Assembly (NCBI RefSeq): GCF_958450345.1
Contig: NC_088782.1
Coordinates: forward strand, 64,074,501-64,138,500
DNA length: 64,000 nt
From: Calliphora vicina
Lineage: Eukaryota > Arthropoda > Insecta > Diptera > Calliphoridae
Direction of reading: 5' to 3'
A program made the position numbers and the translations under genes. The notes under the pieces were generated by a model. The model had not been told where the DNA came from. It worked only from the letters and a program-made list of their open reading frames with translations, and searched no databases. How positions within the stretch are numbered: position 1 is the first letter of the stretch; every line of letters starts with the position of its first letter. Positions 1 to 10,734 of this stretch are shown here, piece after piece.

Positions 1-232
1 TCGACATACATAAATAAATAATAAAAAAGAAGAAAAAAAAAAACAAAAAAATACACGATAACATGAACACACTTGTATAATAGGAGGGCCCCCAGGATGT
101 GGAGCCTTAAATAATATGAATCTCAATTTAATAGCAGTCAGTAAGGTATTTTTTGGACCCTCATCAAGCTTTCTCAGCATTTTTCAGATGTCCTTTATAA
201 CATGGCAGACTGGAATACAGGATTCCTACCCA
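1..232. other. AT-rich unassigned DNA
   Basis: No gene or recognisable repeat is seen. The stretch opens with an A-rich low-complexity run and leads into the terminal hairpin of the first element C copy. Confidence 0.5.
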
Positions 233-1500
233 TGTACTTTGAGTGTACATTTTACATGGGTTTTGTTTTTGTTACAATTTTCGTTACAATAACAAAACAC
301 ATGTAAAATTTACACTCCCAGTACACGCTTGCAAGCACATACAATTTTGTGAAAATGAGCGAATTCACTTAGTTCTGAATAAATTGGAAAATAATCCATC
401 GATTTTTATGATCCATATCTCATATGTGGCTTTGCGATAAAGCAATAAATCTCAACAATTTCTGCTGCTTTAGATTTTTCATGATTTTTTTAAAACAAAA
501 AAATTCCCATTTTTCGCGAAAAAAATATATTTTTTGCTTCTATTTTTTATTATAACTCCGAAACTAGTGAGCCGATTGAAATGCAATATATACGTAGAAA
601 TTTCTGCATAGCATGGGGAAAAAGTTTTCATAATTCAATCAATTGAATGAAGAACATTAACTACTAAATTTTATGTATATGAAACAAAAAAACAAAAAAT
701 TTGTGAAAATGAGCGAATTCACTTAAATGTAAATATATACGAAAAAAATTCATCGCTTTTTATGACTAATATCTCATTTTATTGCTATTATATGCGGCTT
801 TGCGATGAAGCAATAAATGTGAACAATTTCTGACGTTTTCGATTTTTCATGATTTTTTTAAAACAAAAAAATTCCCATTTTTCGCGTAAAAAATATATTT
901 TTTGCTTCAATTTGTTATTATAACTCCGAAACTAGTGAGCCGATTGAAATGCAATATATACGTAGAAATTTCTACATAGCATGGGGAAAAAGTTTTCAAA
1001 ATTCAATCAATCGAATGAAGAACATTAACTACTAAATTTTATGTATATCAAACAAAAAACAAAAATTTTTTGAAAATGAGCGAATTCACTTAAATGTAAA
1101 TAAATACGAAAAGAATTCATCGATTTTTATGACTCATATCTTGTTTTATTGATATTATATGCGGCTTTGCGACAGACTAATAAATCTGAAAAATTTTTAA
1201 CGTTTTCTATTTTTCATGTTTTTTTTAAAACAAAAAAATTCCCATTTTTCGCGTGAAAAAATATATTTTTTGCTTCAATTTGTTATTATAACTCCGAAAC
1301 TACTGAGCCGATTAAAACGAAATATATAAACAGATTAAAGGTTATGTAAATTAGAACTTTTATGAGTTTATTTCAATAACATAGGACTAACCCTTTTAAA
1401 GTTATCATAAATTATGTGTAGAAACATCTACAAAAATTCACAATTTTTATATAATAGTTAGTGAAGCCTATTTTTTTGCTGTTGACCTGTGTAATGGAAG
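233..1500 (+). mobile_element. Element C copy 1: terminal hairpin plus tandem ~360-bp monomers
   Basis: The copy begins with a 34-bp inverted repeat (arms 233-266 and 292-325, about 30 of 34 pairs matching, core ATTTTACATG). Tandem monomers follow, marked by GAAAATGAGCGAATTCACTT at 351, 705 and 1072, so the period is 354-367 bp. The right part (about 1320-1500) is a non-repeated terminal segment ending near GACCTGTGTAAT. Three further copies share this order in the opposite orientation, plus one terminal fragment. No open reading frame of note lies inside, so it is non-autonomous. The class is not recognised; the layout recalls satellite-carrying Helitron-like or foldback elements, which is an inference. 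Confidence 0.7.
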
Positions 1501-2271
1501 AATAAATTTAGAAATTCAAATAAAATTCGAACAAGACTGAATTTTGAAAAACGTAAAAAATAGTTTTGGTCAATTTATATGAAGTTTATTTATAAATTTA
1601 AATTTTTTGTCCAAAAATTACAAAAGTTCGAATATTTTTGAAATTATACTAAAATTTCTGATACATCATTGAAAGCGCTTTTTAAATACCTTTCACATGA
1701 TACCAATATTTCATATATTATCTTTGAGAGAAATATGAAAAAAATTATGAAATTCACAGGACCTTTTTATCCTTTGACTCAGCTGACCAAATACTGTCGC
1801 CAGAACAAAAATATTGATAAATATAATTTCAGAATGAATTAGACAGACTTTCATTTAAATTGGGAACATCCACAACTTTCTTATGGGGGTCACCTTAATA
1901 TACCTAAATATGTAAATATGTATCTATGGATGTGTATCCTTTTTACACACACTTAAAAGTATTGTTTACATGTAAATGTGTTTGTAATTGCTGTTGTTTT
2001 GAGTAACCCGGGGGCTGCATATTTTTGTACAACAAAGCATGATTCCTTGAGTGTATATGTCATTCTGTGTAAGTATGTGGCTTCTTTATATGTGATTGTA
2101 TTTTTTTGTATACTTTTAAAAAAATTAAAAAAAGAATTGTTGTTAAAAATTATTGAAGGATTTTCTTAGAGCTAAAAATTAATTTAAATTTGAAATGGCA
2201 AGATTTTTGCAATGACGACTTGTTGTATAGGTAAAAAAAGCCAATGTCTACATAAAACTTCAGATCCACTA
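1501..2271. other. Unassigned AT-rich spacer
   Basis: No coding potential or clear repeat was seen between two element C copies of opposite orientation. The 63-codon open frame near 1978 looks like chance. Confidence 0.4.
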
Positions 2272-4290
2272 CACAGGGCAACAAAATCGAAAACAAATTT
2301 AGAGGCCTTTTAAACCACACAATTTTGATGTATTGTGGTTCCAGCAGTACAAATATGGTAAAATTTGTCAATGCTATGGATAGATTTTTTAAAAAAAAAA
2401 ATGTTAAGTAAAATTATAAATTTTTTTAGACGTTTCTCCACATAATTAATGATAACTCAAAAACGGTTATTGCGATATTATTATAATAAACTTAGAAAAA
2501 TTTTAATTTACGTAGCCTTTAATCCGTTTATGTATTGCGTTTCAATCGGCTCAGTAGTTTCGTAGTTATAATAGCAAAATGAAGCAAAAAATATATTTTT
2601 TATGTGAAAACAGATAATTTTTTTGTTTTAAAAAACTTATGAAAAATCGAAAACAGCACAAATTGTTCAGATTTATTACTTTATCGCAAAGCCACTTGTA
2701 ATATAAAGAAAATGAGATATCGATCATAATAATCGATAGATCTTTTTCGAATTTATTCACAATTAAGTGAATTCGCTCAGTTTCACAAAATTTTAGTTTG
2801 TTGTTTGATATACATAAAATTGAGTAGTTAATGTTCTTCTTTTGATTGATTGAATTTTGAAGACATTTTCTCCATTCTATGTACAAATTTCCATGTATAC
2901 ATTGCGTTTCAATCGGCTCAGTAGTTTCGTAGTTATAATAGCAAAATGAAGCAAAAAATATATTTTTTATGTGAAAACAGATAATTTTTTTGTTTTAAAA
3001 AACTCATGAAAAATCGAAAACAGCACAAATTGTTAAGATTTATTACTTTATCGAAAAGCCACATGTAATATAAAAAAACTGAGATATCAATCATAAAAAT
3101 CTATGGATTCCTTTCGAATTTATTCACAATTAAATGAATTCGCTCATTTTCACAAAATTTTAGTTTGTTGTTTGATATACATAAAATTGAGTAGTTAATG
3201 TTTTTCTTTCGATTGATTGAATTTTAAAAACATTTTCTCCATTCTATGTACAAATTTTCATGTATACATTGCGTTTCAATCGGTTCAATAGTTTAGGAGT
3301 TATAATTACAAAGTGAAAAAAACATATTTTTTTTTAACTGAAAATAGCAATTTTTTTGTTTTAAAAAAAATCATGAAAAATTTAAAACGTTAAAAATTGT
3401 TCAGATTTATTACTTCATCGCAAAAGCACTTGTAATAGAAACAAAACAAGATATTGGTCATAACAATCGATGGATTCTTTTTGAATTTATTCACAATTAA
3501 GTGAATTCGCTCCGTTTCACAAAATTTTTGTTTTTTGTTTGATATACATTCAATTGAGTAGTTAATGTTTTTCTTTCGATTGATTGAATTTTAAAAACAT
3601 TTTCACCATTCTATGTACAAATTTTCATGTATACATTGCGTTTCAATCGGCTCAGTAGTTTAGGAGTTATAATAACAAATTGAAGCAAAAAATATATTTT
3701 TTACTTGAAAATAGAAAATCTTTTTGTTTTAAAAAAATCATGAAAAATTGAAAACGTTAAAAAATTTTCAGATTTATTACTTTATCACAAAGCCACATGT
3801 AATGGGAAAAAAACAAGATATTGGTCATAAAAATCGATGAATTCTTTTCGAATTTATTCACAATTAAGTTAATTCGCTCAGTTTCACAAAATTTTAGTTT
3901 TTTGTTTAATATATATAAAATTTAATAGTTAATGATATTCTTTCGATTGATTGAAGTTTAAAAACATTTTCACTATGCTATGTACAAATTTTCGTATATA
4001 TATTGCGTTTCAATCGGCTTAGTAGTTTCGGAGTTATAATAACAAATTTAAGCAAAAAATATATTTTGTACGAGAAAATAGCAAATTTTTTGGTTTTAAA
4101 AAAAATCATGAAAAATTTAAAACGTTAAAAATTTTTCATATTTATTACTTTATCACAAAGCCACATGTAATAGGAACAAAACAAGATATTGATCATAAAA
4201 ATCGATTTATTCTTTTCGTATTTATTCACAATTAAGTGAATTCGCTCAGTTTCACAAATTGAAAAATTAGTTTTTTATTTGATATACATA
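2272..4290 (-). mobile_element. Element C copy 2, five monomers, 3' truncated
   Basis: This is element C in reverse orientation. The terminal segment starts near ACACAGGGCAAC (2274). Monomers marked by TGAATTCGCTC (with small variants) lie at 2768, 3135, 3502, 3869 and 4237, giving a very regular 367-368 bp period. The terminal hairpin expected after the last monomer is missing because the sequence runs straight into a mariner fragment at about 4291. The segment 2290-2450 is matched by a lone terminal fragment at 43057-43240, showing that this end is part of the element. Confidence 0.7.
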
Positions 4291-4450
4291 CCTGAAATTA
4301 TCTTCGCGCCATGGATATTCGGCTTTTGTGTTGATTCATTCGGCTGGTTGGTCTGGCTTCACATACTATTGGGGTTATCGTAATGGATCCATTTTTCATC
4401 GCAAGTAATGATTCTCATAGAATAGGAGTTAATGGATCTCAAATCAGATT
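4291..4450 (-). pseudogene. Mariner transposase fragment (first catalytic Asp region)
   Basis: The minus strand reads through a block like ITCDEKWIHYDNP, the region of the first catalytic aspartate of mariner (DD34D) transposases, followed at once by a stop codon and degenerate sequence. Only about 160 bp survive and there are no terminal repeats. The same stretch recurs inside the longer mariners at 18.4-20.7 kb and 40.2-41.2 kb, so it belongs to the same mauritiana-like family. It abuts element C directly. It is non-functional. Confidence 0.7.
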
Positions 4451-5229
4451 TGTATCTCTTTAAAACATCAATATTTAAATTATTTTGCTTAAGAGCTCTC
4501 AGATTTTGTTTCTACTGTTTGTTATTCTTATTATGCAGTCTTCCTTCTCTCCCACTATATGAAAAGTTTCAGACGTATCATCAGGATGTGGATAATTTCC
4601 CTGCCAGAAGCCACAGCATTTCCCCGTTAAAAAGCTGCCTATATATTTTGAACACATAAGGAATTTTTAGCCTTCTAACAACATATTTTTTTTAGATTTT
4701 CCTTCCGTGTATATTAAATTGGGGTTAGTGGTAACACCACCCACTACTACCAAGTCAGGAATTTTGATGTTTTTTTCGGTCGTTTGTTCGTTTTTTTGTT
4801 TTTTTAACTTAAACAGGATGTTGTATTTGGGAGAAATTATACACATACCAAGACATCAACAATAACAAAACAAAAGCAAAGGAAAGAAAGAAAAATGAAA
4901 AAAATTAAATACAAAACATATTGTTATGAAATGTTGCTATTCTATTTCTATTCTTTTTTGTTAATGTTTCTGGGGTTTTTGTTTTTGTTTTTTCTTTTCT
5001 TTCAGTTTAGGTTTTTTTTTCATTTAATACTTTTGTTGCTGTTAATGCCAGCTATTATTTGGTTTTCTTCCTAACAAAAAAAAGGTGCTTTTCAAGTATT
5101 TTTTTCAAAATAGCTTTTTTCACAAATTGTTGCCTTTTGTTAATGCAAAAATCTATAAAAAGTTATTTAGGTAAATAACAAGAACAGCTAACAACAGGAA
5201 AAAATATATTATTAATAAAAACAACAACA
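4451..5229. other. Unassigned, homopolymer-rich spacer
   Basis: T- and A-rich runs and short purine-rich tracts are seen here. There is no gene. A 75-codon frame at 4432-4659 has no recognisable domain. Confidence 0.4.
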
Positions 5230-5800
5230 AAATCCTAAGAATATGAAGGTTGAAGTACAATTTATTGTTGTTCGTTTACAAAACAATTTATAAAATATAA
5301 GTATAGTTACAACAGTTGTATATGGATATTTCCATGATGACGAACGCGACAGTCATACGAATTTCAAGTGCAAACACTAAATAAATCTGTAAATTATGTT
5401 TTCTTTTTTACATTTTCGTTAGCATATTTGTAGAACTATGTTTTTTGCAAAGGATTTGTCGGTCAGTTTCTTCCAATTTTGTGTCCCGAACGAGACAAAA
5501 AATTCCAAAAGCAGCGAATTGTAACATAATTTATTAAAGCAAATCTGTTTAAATTAAGATGGATTATTGTAGCTTTAAAGTAGTAAAAATATTTGTTTTT
5601 GAACCAATATACACTAACGATGACGAACGTGACATACTTTAAAAATGAAAACAAAGGGTTTAGATACAGTAACTTGTAACTTAATCACTAAATTATGCCG
5701 TGAAATAAAATTTGTAGTCACTTTATTGGAACAATCTCTCATTACTGATAACAAACTATGATTTAAGTACCAGAACGCGACATTAAAACATGAACAAAAT
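5230..5800. repeat. Degenerate ~144-bp tandem array with GAACGNGACA box
   Basis: The box GAACG(C/A/T)GACA occurs at 5342, 5488, 5625 and 5773, spaced 146, 137 and 148 bp. About 45-50 bp after the first three boxes lies a weaker shared AT-rich block resembling AATCTGTAAATTA. This points to an old tandem array whose monomers have diverged except around the box. Confidence 0.5.
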
Positions 5801-5815
5801 CAAATGTAAAAAAAA

Positions 5816-6165
5816 AAATTGAAGATTTGCAGCTTTTATTTTGAAATATTTGTACAAAATTTTGGCCATTGTTAGCTATAACCGTTTCCCATCATTCTGG
5901 CAGCATATGGTTTTCGAGCCAAAAGTACTGTTCATCTTATGAAGCCAAGAACGAATCAAGCCAATTTCAGATATTCTGTTCCAAAGTGAAGCGTATCCCT
6001 GAGTGAGCGTTCTGCATCGACATAAAAAAATAGTAGGCGGACGGGGCACGGTCTGGACTAAAAAGCGTGGGAGGCAAAACTTCCCAAACACTTCATTCTA
6101 AATACATTTTAACAGTTGCATTCGGCACAGGTTACCTGTAAAGATCTGGTCAAATTTCATATCCT
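5816..6165 (-). pseudogene. Mariner transposase C-terminal fragment
   Basis: On the minus strand the frames match the C-terminal third of the mariner family found elsewhere here: a degraded SDYYLF-like third-Asp block, a short acidic/serine region and the tail around the GIHMLPERW position. The open frame 5876-6091 is only 71 codons and is broken by frameshifts. The catalytic domain and N-terminus are absent. Sequence near 6110-6165 matches the central region of the related copies with a deletion between, so this is an internally deleted relic. Confidence 0.65.
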
Positions 6166-6660
6166 GTTGCTATTTGTTTACCAACATTTTTATTTTCGTT
6201 CACGGTAAATCTTTCTGTGGAAATGCCCATATGTTGTACATTTGTGTTAGATTTGAAAATAAATGAAAAAATACCAAAAAAAATGAACACAAAATGCCGA
6301 CAGGAAATCGGATGTAGTATTATTTTAACACTAAACATTACGTTTCTACAGTGAGTAACAGTAAGGAAATACTCTTACACGTCATATGAATATTAAGAAT
6401 TAGAATTGTTTTTTATTATTTATGTACTTAGGGCGGTTTAAAAAGACCTTGCTGCTTTAGTAACTCTAATTATAGTTGCTGTAATATAGAAATTATATTA
6501 AATATATTTCAAGGTAAAAAATCGGGGGAAAGTTTTATAAAACTTGTGTTTTGAAGTTACTTTTTGGACTTCACTGGATATTTTCCAGATTCATTGATAT
6601 GATTGAATCCCAGCATTGAGATTTTTGAACACTTAACCTAAATTTAAAATTTCAGTAAAA
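6166..6660. other. Unassigned AT-rich spacer
   Basis: No gene or repeat was recognised. Confidence 0.4.
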
Positions 6661-7402
6661 AAACAAGTAAGAAAGTATGGCCGGTCAAGCCCGACCATAT
6701 AATACCCTACACTAAGTAAAACAGCAAAAAAAATGTTTCTTTAAAATTTCAATAATTTATATTTTTGAGTGATTTTCGAAAGTGGGCCTTATATGGGGGC
6801 TATGACCAATTATGGACCGATCACGTTGAAATTAGGTCGTGTGATTTATGTCTTATTGAAAGTTATTTATGTTGAATTTTGTGTATATACCAAAATTTTT
6901 AGGAGATTTATGCACGTTTAAGTGATTTTCGGAAGCGGGTCTATATGGGAGCTATGACTAATTATGGACCGATCGTAACAAAATTTGGTGACATGAATTT
7001 TGTATATATAAAACTTATTTGGACCGAAATTTGTGTAGATACATATATAAATTAAACATTTATGACCGATAAAGACCAATTTCGAGAGGACATTTGTATG
7101 GGGGCTAGGTGAAATAATATACCGATTTGATCCCGTTTCAATAGGCTTCGTCCTTGGGACGAAAAAATTATATGTATCAAATTTGATCGAAATATCTTCA
7201 AAATTGCTACCTGTACTCTGCGCACAAGGTTTACATGGACAGCCGACCAGACTGACGGACGCACATCGTTTAATCGACTCAGAAAGTGATTCTAAGTCGA
7301 TCGGTATACTTTAAGGTGGGTGTTAGACCAATATTTTTGGACGTTACAAACATCAGCACAAACGCATTATACCCTCCCCACTATGGTGGTGTAGGGTATA
7401 AA
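6661..7402 (-). mobile_element. Family A mini-me/DINE-1-like element, copy A1
   Basis: This is a non-autonomous element of about 740 bp. Read on the minus strand it starts with a hairpin end (TACCCTACACCACC pairing with GGGGAGGGTA), has the conserved core AGTCGATTAAACGATG next to a GTCC/GTCT-rich block, and ends with a second hairpin and the terminal CTTACTTGTTT. It contains no ORF of substance. The (GTCY) block and core are the hallmark of the mini-me/DINE-1 group of Helitron-related elements in Diptera. Two other near-complete copies and two partial or decayed ones lie in this window. Confidence 0.75.
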
Positions 7403-7591
7403 TAGGCTAAACTCGGAAGTGCCTATTAGCATATTTTAGGCATTTTCTATTTTAAAACTATTCATGTTGAGGAACCTTTCAACAAATTACAAAAGCATTA
7501 AAAGTTCCTTAAGTTCCGTTTTTTCTAGGAAGCAAAGAGTAATAGCAGTTTTTCTTTCAAAAAATAATACAAAAATTCAACATTTTCTCAA

Positions 7592-8280
7592 TTTTTATAC
7601 CCGTCACCTTCGTGAGAAGCGTATATATAAGTTTGTCATTCCGTTTGTAATTTCCAAAATATAACTTTTCGACCCTATAAAGTATATAGTATATTCCGGA
7701 TCCTTATAGATCGCGGAGTTGATTAAACCATGTCTGTCTGTCTGTTGAAATCAATTTTCATAAGACCCCAGATATCTTCGGGATCCAAATCTTCAATAAT
7801 TCTATCAGACATGCTTTCGAGAAGTTTTCTATTTAAAATCAGCAAAATCGGTGCACAAATGGCTGAAATATTTTTGACCTATATCTGGAATACTAAGTCA
7901 TTAATATAGACAATATGGATATCTAATGATAGATATATCAAAGACATTTGCAACGACGTATATAAGACCATAGTAAGTTGGACCTACAATGGGTCAAAAT
8001 CGGAAAAAATATTTTTTAACCCGAATTTTTTTTTCACCAAAAAAAATTTAAAAAACCAAAAAAAAAAATAAAATTTATAATTTAAAAAAAAAATTTTAAA
8101 TTTAAAAAAAAAAATTAATTAACAATTCGAAAAAAAAATTCCAAAAAATTAAAAAAACAACTTTGTAAGAAAAATAAATTTTGTTTACCTAAAAATATTT
8201 AAAATTTGTATTTTGAAGTATAATTTGGTGAAGGGTAACAAGATTCGGCACAGCCGAATATATATATCTCTTACTTGTTT
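7592..8280 (+). mobile_element. Family B mini-me/DINE-1-like element, copy B1
   Basis: The 5' hairpin end (TATACCC...TTCGTG...GTATA), the TATA-rich segment, a core with GGATCCTTATAGAT and GGAGTTGATTAAACCATG (each a slight variant of other copies), a very short GTCT block, a long A/T homopolymer region and the 3' hairpin TTCGGCACAGCCGAA followed by CTCTTACTTGTTT all occur in order. It ends 88 bp upstream of a candidate recursive-splice site. No coding capacity. Confidence 0.8.
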
Positions 8281-8333
8281 AATTTAAAATCGAGTATTGA
8301 AACATTTTTAAATCACACATATTAAAATTTATT

Positions 8334-8374
8334 CTAATTAAATTTTTTTTATTTCTTTATCTTTACAGGTAAGC
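8334..8374 (+). promoter_or_regulatory. Candidate recursive splice (ratcheting) site 1
   Basis: Seen: a CTAAT branch-point match (8334-8338), an uninterrupted T-rich tract, then TTTACAG joined directly to GTAAGC, with the AG/GT junction at 8368/8369. This fused 3' splice site/5' splice site is the motif of zero-nucleotide exons that split very long fly introns. Known: Drosophila long introns use such sites on the sense strand. Inferred: a + strand host intron crosses here. A downstream AGG/GTGAGT at 8420/8421 could define a 52-nt skipped recursive exon. Confidence 0.5.
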
Positions 8375-8610
8375 ACAACTAATCCAAAAATTATTTCCCA
8401 AAACAATACACGAAACTAGGGTGAGTTGTATCAAAATGTTTCCTTAAATTACTCATAATCAATAATTTGTTGCTTGTCTGGTTTTTGAAATAAACGATTC
8501 TATTTATTTCAATTCTATTTTAAACAAAACTGAATGAAGAAAAAACATTCATATTTAATTTGAATTAATTTAATGAATTTTATTATGAATTAGTTTAATA
8601 ATGTATGAAT

Positions 8611-8775
8611 TGATTGAATTAATTCTGTATCAAGAAGTTTCAACTGTCGCTATTCTTTTTTTTTTTTGGAGAACGAAAGCAATAACGAATGATTGAATTT
8701 ATTCTGAATTAAGAAGTTTCAGCTGTCGCTAATTTTTTTTGAGAACGCAAGCAATAACGAGAGTTTCGTAAATTT
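8611..8775. repeat. Short imperfect tandem duplication (~80 bp)
   Basis: Two adjacent units share AAGAAGTTTCA, CTGTCGCTA, a T-run, GAGAACG and AAGCAATAACGA in the same order (about 8630-8690 and 8700-8762). Confidence 0.55.
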
Positions 8776-9488
8776 TCTTGTTCTCACATAGCTCACCTCT
8801 CACTTAAACAAGACATGATTTTGGTATGATGAATTTCTACTTTGAAGCACAGTTCTTTGTGTTCTGTACTGTTTTAATCATAGGATTGCTATTCCCGCTT
8901 ACATCTGGTCATTTATTCCCTTACCCAACTGCATCTAAGAAGCGCTTATTTCTAAGTAAACAAAATAATTAGATTTTTCCTAGGTGCTACTAAAAATGTA
9001 TACTGTAAATGTAAAATCATTTTCTTACAAAATCCTTTTTATCTCTCCCACTCCCTAACACCATAAGTACACCGCCAAAGTATCATTAAATAACCACTAT
9101 CCTAGTTTGTTATTTTCTGCTTATTTTTCAAGTCTGCATCTGAAAAAAAAATTGCCTGTGTAATGAAGATTAATTTCGATTTTATTGCCACTTGTCAGTT
9201 TTTGCCATCGAAATTGTGCAATGAAGGCAGAAAAACCAAAAACAACGAAAAGACAAATAAAATGCTATTAATGCTTAATAGCGTATGGTCATGTTAATGA
9301 TTGTCAATGTAAATGAAAATAAAGTTGTCAGACAAATATGGTTGGTTGTCATGTTATCCAAATATATTGACATAAATCATAGGATGATAATAAGGAGTAA
9401 AAGAAAACAGATTTTGGTTAATAAATAAAAGATACTAAAGAAAATATGAAATGTAGCAAAATTAGTAATGAATTACTTAGTAAGCTTA
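8776..9488. other. Unassigned spacer
   Basis: No gene or clear repeat was seen. Composition is less extreme than in the neighbouring repeats. Confidence 0.4.
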
Positions 9489-9888
9489 CACAGAGAAAAC
9501 TGATTGGTAGTTGAAAGCGTATTTGTTGTCAATCAAATCATTCTGCATTAGTGACTTAATTTTACAGTTTTGACTAAAAAATTTTAGAAAAGAAGACATA
9601 TGTTTGGTTGCTTCAACCAAAATTCTTCATTATCAATGGATTTTCTGTTGCTAGAATCGAAAAATTCGATGTGTGCAACCGAATCATTCGATTGGAAACT
9701 ACTACGAATCCGTTTTCTCTGTATTAGTGACTTAATTTTACAGTTGTGGCTACAAAATTTCAGAAAGGGAAACAAAATTTTGGTTGCTTCAACCGAAATT
9801 CTTCATTATCAACTGATTTTCTTTTGCTAGAACCGAAATTCGGTTAACAAATTCGGTTGCTACTACGAATCTGTTTTCTCTGTGTACT
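9489..9888. mobile_element. TIR element with two internal 176-bp units
   Basis: Ends are inverted: ACACAGAGAAAACTGATT at the left and its near-complement (AATCTGTTTTCTCTGTGT) at the right. Inside are two direct units starting at 9551 and 9727 (offset 176 bp) sharing GTGACTTAATTTTACAGTT and TTCTTCATTATCAA. Short frames on both strands (63 and 76 codons) are products of the repeats. No convincing target duplication was found, so the class is left open. Confidence 0.55.
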
Positions 9889-9938
9889 CGCTACTCTCTG
9901 CTTGACTTTATCATAATTGGCAAGGAAATTATGGTATT

Positions 9939-9984
9939 GTGTCTTCGCTTATTTGGTGTTTGTGTCTTAGCTAAGTGTCTTCGA
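9939..9984 (+). repeat. 46-bp dispersed motif, copy 1
   Basis: It begins GTGTCTTCGCTTA and carries TTGTGTCTTAGCTAA. Three other copies occur at 57878-57923 (inverted), 58240-58287 (inverted) and 60011-60056. The surrounding sequence differs more than the motif itself. Confidence 0.65.
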
Positions 9985-10015
9985 AGGTAATTATGCCTGT
10001 CCAATTATGAAAAAA

Positions 10016-10175
10016 ATTCCCCGGGAGTTTTTTCCCTTTTCGTTTTTTTAACATAGAATTTGAATAGGAAAAATGAGAAAAAACTCCCGGAAAGTTTTTG
10101 ATTCAAACAAATTTGTATGAAAACTATCGAAAGAATTTTAAAAACTGAGTGTTTTTCATATAAATTTGTTCGACT
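10016..10175. repeat. Two adjacent imperfect hairpins
   Basis: The first pairs GGGAGTTTTTTCCC with GAGAAAAAACTCCC; the second pairs CAAATTTGTATGAAAAC with GTTTTTCATATAAATTTG. They may be the remains of one foldback insertion. Confidence 0.5.
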
Positions 10176-10734
10176 CATTTTTCTTTCGTCATCGTGGAAC
10201 CGGCGGAAATATTACCAAAAAAAAAGCTACGAAATAGGCTCGTATTCGAATGATGATTTCGGCTTAATCGTTTCTTCGTAGGTTAGGAGTTTATACTCAG
10301 GATTGGATTATCGCTGGTTCGTGTTTTATAAAATTAGTTCATTATAATATTTCAAATATCTAAGTTCTTTATATTAGAATAGTTTCTAAGACTATGAGAA
10401 GAGCAAACCGAAGTTACAATGAAAAAAATCGACCGAAGTTACTGTAAGAACAGAAAACTGCTTGATTATAAATGGGATCAAGCAAAATATCGATATCGTT
10501 CTTTTATTTTGCTGTTCTCTCTGAATATGCTCTCATTTGTGTCATATTATTCCGATGAGAGTTGAACAGTAGGGTCAAAGTAGTTATAAACGACTGGTCC
10601 GATTGCAAAATTATGTAGGAATGAATTGTACAGGAGGATATAAGCTTTCAGAAAATGATTTACGACCAACTTGTTAGAACACAAGGTGAGATACTGGGTG
10701 TCAAAGTCCAGATGAATATTAACGGATGATAAGT
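10176..10734. other. Unassigned spacer
   Basis: No gene or recognisable element was seen. Confidence 0.35.
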
